Below the pieces are notes generated by a model. The model saw only the letters and a program-made list of their open reading frames with translations. It was not told where the DNA came from and made no database searches. A DNA stretch of 64,000 nt, taken from positions 5,593,501 to 5,657,500 of the forward strand of contig NZ_CP009048.1 in NCBI RefSeq assembly GCF_000746525.1. The letters are read 5' to 3'. This stretch comes from Pseudomonas alkylphenolica. Its GTDB lineage: Bacteria > Pseudomonadota > Gammaproteobacteria > Pseudomonadales > Pseudomonadaceae. This document shows positions 58,801 through 64,000 of this stretch, one piece after another. How positions within the stretch are numbered: position 1 is the first letter of the stretch; each line of letters opens with the position of its first letter. Made by a program: the position numbers and the translations under genes.

Positions 58801-60909
58801 GTGCCGAGCATAGACGCCCTCGCCGATCGTCTGTCGACCTACCTCGGCGCTGACCAGGTCAACCTGGTGCGCCGAGCGTACTTCTACGCCGAACAAGCCC
58901 ACGATGGCCAACGCCGTCGTAGCGGTGAAGCCTACGTCACGCATCCGCTGGCGGTGGCAAGCATCCTCGCCGACATGCACATGGACCATCAGAGCCTGAT
59001 GGCGGCCATGCTCCATGACGTGATCGAAGACACCGGCATCGCCAAGGAAGCCCTCAGCTCGCAATTTGGCGAGACCGTGGCCGAACTGGTCGATGGGGTC
59101 AGCAAACTGACCCAGATGAACTTCGAGACCAAAGCCGAAGCCCAGGCGGAAAACTTCCAGAAAATGGCCATGGCCATGGCCCGGGATATCCGCGTGATCC
59201 TGGTCAAACTGGCCGACCGCCTGCACAACATGCGCACGCTTGAAGTGCTATCAGGCGAAAAACGCCGGCGCATCGCCAAAGAAACCCTGGAAATCTACGC
59301 CCCCATCGCCAACCGTCTGGGGATGCACAGTGTGCGCGTGGAATTCGAAGACCTGGGTTTCAAGGCCATGCACCCGATGCGCTCCGCGCGCATCTACCAG
59401 GCAGTCAAGCGCGCCCGCGGCAACCGCAAGGAAATCGTCAACAAGATCGAAGAGTCGCTGGCCCACTGCCTGGCCGTCGACGGCATCGAAGGCGAAGTCA
59501 GCGGCCGCCAGAAGCACCTGTACGGCATCTACAAGAAGATGCGCGGCAAGCGCCGCGCCTTCAACGAGATCATGGATGTCTATGCGTTTCGCATCATCGT
59601 CGACAAGGTAGACACCTGCTACCGCGTGCTCGGCGCCGTGCACAACCTGTACAAGCCGCTGCCCGGACGCTTCAAGGACTACATCGCAATTCCCAAGGCC
59701 AACGGCTACCAGTCGCTGCATACCACGCTGTTCGGCATGCACGGAGTGCCTATCGAGATCCAGATTCGCACCCGCGAAATGGAGGAGATGGCCAACAACG
59801 GCATTGCCGCCCACTGGCTGTACAAGTCCAGCGACGACGAACAGCCCAAAGGCACCCACGCCCGCGCCCGTCAGTGGGTCAAAGGCGTGCTGGAGATGCA
59901 GCAACGCGCAGGCAACTCCCTGGAATTCATTGAAAGCGTGAAGATCGACCTGTTCCCGGACGAGGTCTACGTGTTCACGCCCAAAGGCCGCATCATGGAG
60001 CTGCCCAAAGGCTCCACGGCGGTCGATTTCGCTTACGCGGTGCACACCGACGTCGGCAACAGCTGTATCGCCTGCCGGATCAACCGGCGCCTGGCGCCAC
60101 TGTCCGAACCGCTGCAGAGCGGCTCGACGGTCGAGATCGTCAGCGCTCCGGGCGCGCGACCGAACCCAGCCTGGCTGAATTTCGTCGTCACCGGTAAAGC
60201 CCGCACGCACATCCGCCACGCCCTCAAGCTGCAGCGCCGTTCCGAGTCCATCAGCCTCGGCGAACGCCTGCTGAACAAAGTGCTCAATGGTTTCGACAGC
60301 GCCCTGGACAAGATTCCCCAGGAGCGCGTCCAGGCCATGCTCAGCGAGTACCGCTTGGAGCAGCTCGAGGACATGCTCGAAGACATCGGTCTGGGCAACC
60401 GCATGGCCTATGTGGTCGCCCGCCGCTTGCTGTCCAGCGAAGGCGAGCAGTTGCCGACCCCCGAAGGTCCGTTGGCGATCCGCGGTACCGAAGGCCTGGT
60501 GCTCAGCTATGCGAAATGCTGCACACCGATCCCGGGCGATCCGATCGTCGGCCACCTGTCGGCCGGCAAAGGCATGGTCGTGCACCTGGAAAATTGCCGA
60601 AACATCAGTGAAATCCGCCACAACCCGGAAAAGTGCGTGCAGCTGTCCTGGGCCAAGGATGTCACCGGTGAGTTCAACGTCGAACTGCGCGTCGAGCTGG
60701 AGCACCAACGCGGCCTGATCGCGCTGCTGGCCAGCAGCGTCAACGCCGCCGACGGCAACATCGAAAAAATCAGCATGGATGAGCGCGATGGTCGCATCAG
60801 CGTGGTCCAACTGGTGGTCAGCGTGCACGACCGCGTGCATCTGGCCCGCGTGATCAAGAAACTGCGTGCCCTGACCGGGGTGATCCGCATCACCCGCATG
60901 CGCACGTAG
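58801..60909 (+). CDS. spoT: Bifunctional (p)ppGpp synthetase/hydrolase SpoT
   Basis: A 702-residue RelA/SpoT homologue. The hydrolase HD domain is intact (SGEAYVTHPLAVASILADMH, then AMLHDVIEDT, residues 40-76; later KLADRLHNMRTLEVL). The synthetase domain follows (AFRIIVDKVDTCYRVLGAVH, RFKDYIAIPKANGYQSLHTT, about 262-305). A TGS domain (VYVFTPKGRIMELPKGSTAV, about 390), a zinc-finger-like region (SYAKCCTPIPGDPIVGHLS) and a C-terminal ACT domain complete it. The start is a GTG at 58801 with AGGAGGT upstream. It follows rpoZ and precedes ridA. Confidence 0.97.
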   Translation: MPSIDALADRLSTYLGADQVNLVRRAYFYAEQAHDGQRRRSGEAYVTHPLAVASILADMHMDHQSLMAAMLHDVIEDTGIAKEALSSQFGETVAELVDGVSKLTQMNFETKAEAQAENFQKMAMAMARDIRVILVKLADRLHNMRTLEVLSGEKRRRIAKETLEIYAPIANRLGMHSVRVEFEDLGFKAMHPMRSARIYQAVKRARGNRKEIVNKIEESLAHCLAVDGIEGEVSGRQKHLYGIYKKMRGKRRAFNEIMDVYAFRIIVDKVDTCYRVLGAVHNLYKPLPGRFKDYIAIPKANGYQSLHTTLFGMHGVPIEIQIRTREMEEMANNGIAAHWLYKSSDDEQPKGTHARARQWVKGVLEMQQRAGNSLEFIESVKIDLFPDEVYVFTPKGRIMELPKGSTAVDFAYAVHTDVGNSCIACRINRRLAPLSEPLQSGSTVEIVSAPGARPNPAWLNFVVTGKARTHIRHALKLQRRSESISLGERLLNKVLNGFDSALDKIPQERVQAMLSEYRLEQLEDMLEDIGLGNRMAYVVARRLLSSEGEQLPTPEGPLAIRGTEGLVLSYAKCCTPIPGDPIVGHLSAGKGMVVHLENCRNISEIRHNPEKCVQLSWAKDVTGEFNVELRVELEHQRGLIALLASSVNAADGNIEKISMDERDGRISVVQLVVSVHDRVHLARVIKKLRALTGVIRITRMRT

Positions 60910-60932
60910 CCCAATAACAGCAAGGAGTCATC

Positions 60933-61313
60933 ATGACCAAGACCGTCATCACCAGTGACAAGGCCCCCGCCGCCATCGGCACCTACTCCCAGGCGATCAA
61001 GGCCGGTAACACGGTGTACATGTCCGGCCAGATCCCACTGGACCCGAAAACCATGGAACTGGTCGAAGGCTTCGAAGCCCAGACCGTTCAGGTCTTCGAA
61101 AACCTCAAGGCGGTTGCTGAGGCTGCCGGCGGTTCGTTCAAGGACATCGTCAAGCTGAACATCTTCCTGACCGACCTGAGCCACTTCGCCAAGGTCAACG
61201 AGATCATGGGCAAGTACTTCGAACAGCCGTACCCAGCGCGCGCCGCCATCGGTGTTGCCGCCCTGCCACGTGGCTCGCAAGTTGAAATGGACGCGATTCT
61301 GGTCCTCGAGTAA
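60933..61313 (+). CDS. ridA: 2-iminobutanoate/2-iminopropanoate deaminase RidA
   Basis: A 126-residue archetypal RidA that removes toxic enamine/imine intermediates from PLP enzymes such as IlvA. It keeps the strands [40 protein letters not shown] and the catalytic arginine in [20 protein letters not shown] (Arg about 105). This is the canonical paralogue; another RidA-type protein lies in the dad operon. Twenty-three bases after spoT with AAGGAG upstream, so probably in the same operon. Confidence 0.95.
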   Translation: MTKTVITSDKAPAAIGTYSQAIKAGNTVYMSGQIPLDPKTMELVEGFEAQTVQVFENLKAVAEAAGGSFKDIVKLNIFLTDLSHFAKVNEIMGKYFEQPYPARAAIGVAALPRGSQVEMDAILVLE

Positions 61314-61370
61314 TACCCCGCGCGGCGAGCCGCCCGGCTCGCCCTCGCTCTGCCCCGGAAGGATCCCGCC

Positions 61371-62105
61371 ATGCGCCACGCGCTTGCCCTGACCCTGGCT
61401 GCCGCACTGCTGAGCGGATGCGCCAGCCACAAACCTGAAGACTACAACGGCATCTGGATCAACCAGAAAGCCATCGATACTGCCGCCAAAGGCGTCAGCC
61501 TGCGCCAGGCCCTGCACGACAACGGCCCGAACTTCGAATGGAAGGTCAATGTCGCCGCTGCGCAGGCCAGTTTCGACAACGGCTTTGAAATTGCCGAAGG
61601 CCAGCTCAAGGCTGGCGACAAGCAATACCAGGTGGAATTCTCCGGCAACCAGGTCGCAACCCTGGTCCTGGACGGTGACGAGCTGGTGCAGAACACCAGC
61701 GACTGGGCACCGCAACAGAGTTTCGAGAAAGCCCGTACGCCAGCACCTATGGGCGCTCGCACCGGCACCACGTTTGAACAGGCCCTGTACAACGCCTACC
61801 TCGGTGGCGAGTGGAAGATCGTCGAAGGCCCGGGCCAGGGCGCCCTGGTGCATTTTCGCGACAACGGCAGCGTCGAGGGTTTACCCAACCTGGACCGCTA
61901 CGCGCTGTGCCTGGCCGGCGACTGTGCCGACATGAGCGGCAACAACGACAGCCTCTGGCTGGAGCGCAACCAAAAAGGCGCGCCGTGGATCTTCAAGCGC
62001 AACGGCGATCAGCTGGAAATTCTGCGCGCCCTCAACAGCGCGCAGCCTGACGAAAAGCCGCAACTGCAACCTGGCGCTCGCCAGTGGTTGCTCGAGCGCG
62101 ACTGA
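61371..62105 (+). CDS. Hypothetical lipoprotein (244 aa)
   Basis: A 244-residue predicted lipoprotein, not recognised as a named family. The signal peptide MRHALALTLAAALLSGC ends in lipobox LLSGC (cysteine 17), followed by ASHKPEDYNGIWINQ; residue +2 is Ala, favouring outer-membrane sorting. Two similar beta-rich halves start with DYNGIWINQKA (about 24) and YLGGEWKIVEGPGQG (about 144), suggesting an internal duplication of a lipocalin-like G-x-W strand. A disulfide-forming pair CLAGDC lies near 180. It is 57 bases downstream of ridA and convergent with the epimerase gene. Confidence 0.78.
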   Translation: MRHALALTLAAALLSGCASHKPEDYNGIWINQKAIDTAAKGVSLRQALHDNGPNFEWKVNVAAAQASFDNGFEIAEGQLKAGDKQYQVEFSGNQVATLVLDGDELVQNTSDWAPQQSFEKARTPAPMGARTGTTFEQALYNAYLGGEWKIVEGPGQGALVHFRDNGSVEGLPNLDRYALCLAGDCADMSGNNDSLWLERNQKGAPWIFKRNGDQLEILRALNSAQPDEKPQLQPGARQWLLERD

Positions 62106-62117
62106 TCCGCTGGTGAA

Positions 62118-62975
62118 CTAAGCGCGCCCTTCAAGGATGGCTGCATAGCCTTCCTTGTAGCTTGGGTACTGCGGCGCCCAGCCCAGTGCCCGGGCACGGG
62201 CGTTGCTGCAACGCTTGCTGCCGGTACGACGTACCCGATCCTGTTCCGACCACTCGGTAACGCCCATGTACTGGCGCAGCCAGGCCACCACTTCGGCCAG
62301 CGGTGCCGGGGCGTCATCCACGCCGATGTAACAATCCTCCAGCACCTGCCCACCAGCGTCGGCCTTGAGCAGAAAAGCCAGCAAGCCGGCGGCATCCTCG
62401 GCATGGATGCGGTTGGCATACAGCGGCGGCTCCTCTGTGACCCGGTAACCCTGACGCACCTGGCTGAGCAGCCATTCCCGTCCCGGGCCATAGATACCGG
62501 TCAGACGCACGATGGAAGCCGGTATGCCGCTGGCCAGCGCCAGCTTTTCCGCCTCCAGCATCACCGTACCGCTGTAGTTCTGCGGCTCGGCCACCGATGT
62601 CTCGTCGATCCATTCACCGCCCTGCTGGGCATAGACGCCGCTGCTGGAAACGAACAGCAAGCGCTTCGGCGCCTGTCCACGCTCAGCCAACCAGCTCAGG
62701 ACATGCTTCAAGCCATCGACATACGCGGCTCGATAACCGGCCTCGTCATGCTGACTGGCCGCTGCGCAGTAGACCAGATAGTCCGGCGCCGCTGATGGCC
62801 AGGTGGCCGGACATTGCGCGTCGAACAGGTCCGCTGCCACGCCCGTGACCCCGGCCGGCAACTGCTCGACGCTGCGACGCAGGCCGCTCACCTGCCAGTT
62901 GCACGCCAGCATTTGCTTGGCCAGACGGCTACCGACATCCCCACAACCGACGATCAGAACAGAACACGCAGACAT
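62118..62975 (-). CDS. NAD-dependent epimerase/dehydratase family protein (YeeZ-like)
   Basis: A 285-residue atypical short-chain dehydrogenase. The Rossmann motif is SVLIVGCGDVGSRLAKQML (4-22), the segment LLFVSSSGVYAQQGGEWIDE (about 106) carries the Ser/Tyr region, and RLTGIYGPGREWLL (about 160) is the substrate side. The usual Y-x-x-x-K is represented by YSGTVMLEAEK, with Lys displaced, so catalytic activity is uncertain, as in the YeeZ group. The ATG at 62975 gives the normal length. It is divergent from exbB. Confidence 0.85.
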   Translation of the reverse strand: MSACSVLIVGCGDVGSRLAKQMLACNWQVSGLRRSVEQLPAGVTGVAADLFDAQCPATWPSAAPDYLVYCAAASQHDEAGYRAAYVDGLKHVLSWLAERGQAPKRLLFVSSSGVYAQQGGEWIDETSVAEPQNYSGTVMLEAEKLALASGIPASIVRLTGIYGPGREWLLSQVRQGYRVTEEPPLYANRIHAEDAAGLLAFLLKADAGGQVLEDCYIGVDDAPAPLAEVVAWLRQYMGVTEWSEQDRVRRTGSKRCSNARARALGWAPQYPSYKEGYAAILEGRA

Positions 62976-63171
62976 CCCGAAACTCCGCAAATCAAAGGCC
63001 CAGCCTATCCAAATAAATCGATAGGCGGCTAGCGATGATGGAAAAAAAGTAACTTTATTGCTTCTGCTAACAAGAATTACTTGCAATAATGGCCGCCGAT
63101 TTTTTGTTCTCGGCCTGTCTCGAGGCCTAGAAGGACAACCACCTCTTTCTTCTTCATCAGGTCCGGCCAGC

Positions 63172-64000
63172 ATGACACGTATCCAACCTTCCGCTTCGCC
63201 AACCACGCCGCGCGTATGGCGCGCCATTGCCGCGCTGATGTTCAGCCTGGCAGTGGCCCCAGCTGCACTGGCCGATGAGCCGACCACTCCCGCTGCCGCC
63301 CCCGCCGCTGCCGTAGCCCCGGCTGCAGCGCCTGCCGCGCCAGGCACCGAGCCAGCTGCTGCGCCGGCCGCCGCTGCCGCAGCGCCGGTTGATGGCCAGG
63401 CTGTTACCGAAGCCGAAGAAGTCGAAGCGCTGGTTGAAGACACCAGCCTGGGCATGGCCCATGACCTGTCCCCATGGGGCATGTACAAAAACGCCGACAT
63501 CGTGGTCAAGATCGTCATGATCGGCCTGGCCATTGCCTCGATCATCACCTGGACCATCTGGATCGCCAAGGGCTTCGAGCTGATGGGCGCCAAGCGTCGT
63601 CTGCGCGGTGAAATTGCCCTGCTGAAAAAATCCACCACCCTCAAGGAAGCCAGCGATGGCGCCAACAAGGAAGGCACCCTGGCCCACCTGCTGGTTCACG
63701 ATGCCCTGGATGAAATGCGCCTGTCGGCCAACGCCCGCGAGAAAGAAGGCATCAAGGAACGCGTCAGCTTCCGCCTTGAGCGCCTGGTAGCCGCCAGCGG
63801 CCGCAACATGAGCAGCGGCACCGGCGTATTGGCCACCATCGGCTCCACTGCACCGTTCGTCGGTCTGTTCGGTACCGTGTGGGGCATCATGAACAGCTTC
63901 ATCGGCATCGCCAAAACCCAGACCACCAACCTGGCTGTGGTCGCCCCCGGCATCGCCGAGGCCTTGCTGGCCACTGCACTGGGTCTGGTTGCCGCAATCC
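63172..64000 (+). CDS. exbB: TonB-system proton channel subunit ExbB (partial, C-terminus outside window)
   Basis: About 276 codons of ExbB, the MotA/TolQ/ExbB proton-channel protein that energises TonB-dependent outer-membrane transport. It has the long Pseudomonas-type N-terminal extension: signal-like segment (16-34, AIAALMFSLAVAPAALADE), an Ala/Pro-rich stretch (about 37-75), then the first membrane helix (about 107-127) and the conserved TIGSTAPFVGLFGTVWGIMN block (about 223-242). exbD and tonB would follow outside the window. The AT-rich upstream sequence 63056-63095 includes GCAAGTAATTCTTGTTAGC on the minus strand, only a weak Fur-box match. Confidence 0.95.
   Translation, partial: MTRIQPSASPTTPRVWRAIAALMFSLAVAPAALADEPTTPAAAPAAAVAPAAAPAAPGTEPAAAPAAAAAAPVDGQAVTEAEEVEALVEDTSLGMAHDLSPWGMYKNADIVVKIVMIGLAIASIITWTIWIAKGFELMGAKRRLRGEIALLKKSTTLKEASDGANKEGTLAHLLVHDALDEMRLSANAREKEGIKERVSFRLERLVAASGRNMSSGTGVLATIGSTAPFVGLFGTVWGIMNSFIGIAKTQTTNLAVVAPGIAEALLATALGLVAAI

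Noticed and set aside
63056..63095. Fur box before exbB
   Set aside because: The best alignment to the 19-base consensus has only about ten matches, so it is mentioned in the exbB entry and not called as a site.
62118..63677. 519-residue minus-strand frame extending the epimerase upstream
   Set aside because: The upstream part is antisense to the exbB N-terminus and its promoter; the Rossmann motif begins a few residues after the ATG at 62975.

Overview
The window is chromosomal DNA from a fluorescent Pseudomonas, most likely of the P. putida group. Three things point there. Protein sequences match that group. Gene order follows the P. putida pattern: amtB-glnK, ubiK, comM, the amaA/amaB/hglS lysine genes, rep-xpt, dadA-dadX, rpmG-rpmB, radC-coaBC-dut-algC-argB, pyrE-crc, rph, yicC-gmk, rpoZ-spoT, ridA, exbB. 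The intergenic spaces also carry many REP palindromes built on GTGGGAGCGGGCTTGCCCCGCGAT-type arms. No rRNA, tRNA, CRISPR array, insertion sequence or prophage was recognised.

Layout. 1-2.6 kb: nitrogen control (amtB partial, glnK with a sigma-54 promoter and an NtrC site), ubiK and a double-TOBE protein. 2.6-4.7 kb: an AT-richer accessory patch with a DUF3077 gene behind a long, apparently structured leader, a frameshifted DUF4225 gene, a small membrane protein, and a second partial copy of the leader element. 4.7-11.5 kb: a methyltransferase, comM, a ToxR/ToxS-like pair, a lipoprotein, a small outer-membrane barrel and an MscS channel fused to a cyclic-nucleotide domain. 11.5-17.9 kb: lysine/pipecolate catabolism (amaA, amaB, hglS) with two LysR regulators. 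18-27.4 kb: MATE pump, GGDEF-EAL protein, rep, xpt, acetyl-CoA hydrolase, cytochrome c5 and an XRE-cupin regulator. 27.4-30.9 kb: D-alanine catabolism (dadX, ridA, dadA and a divergent Lrp regulator). 31-39.5 kb: PuuB-like oxidase, DUF1127, MocR regulator, phospholipase D lipoprotein, MFS carrier, PuuC-type aldehyde dehydrogenase and cupin. 39.7-51.7 kb: housekeeping block rpmG to gmk, including crc. 51.7-58.2 kb: a polyamine cluster (puuA, a second puuC, puuD, permease, divergent LysR) placed between gmk and rpoZ. 58.4 kb to the end: rpoZ, spoT, ridA, a lipoprotein, an epimerase and exbB (partial).

How the genes work together. Two amine and amino-acid catabolic themes dominate. AmaA, AmaB and HglS carry out the lower steps from L-pipecolate to 2-aminoadipate and, after transamination, from 2-oxoadipate to D-2-hydroxyglutarate. 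The PuuA/B/C/D-type enzymes, spread over two loci, form a complete gamma-glutamylated polyamine route with two aldehyde dehydrogenase paralogues. Crc, the carbon catabolite repression protein, is encoded in the same window. The most unusual sequence is the 2.95-3.27 kb leader: its long-range helix and a downstream pseudoknot compete for one strand, which suggests a cis-acting RNA switch.
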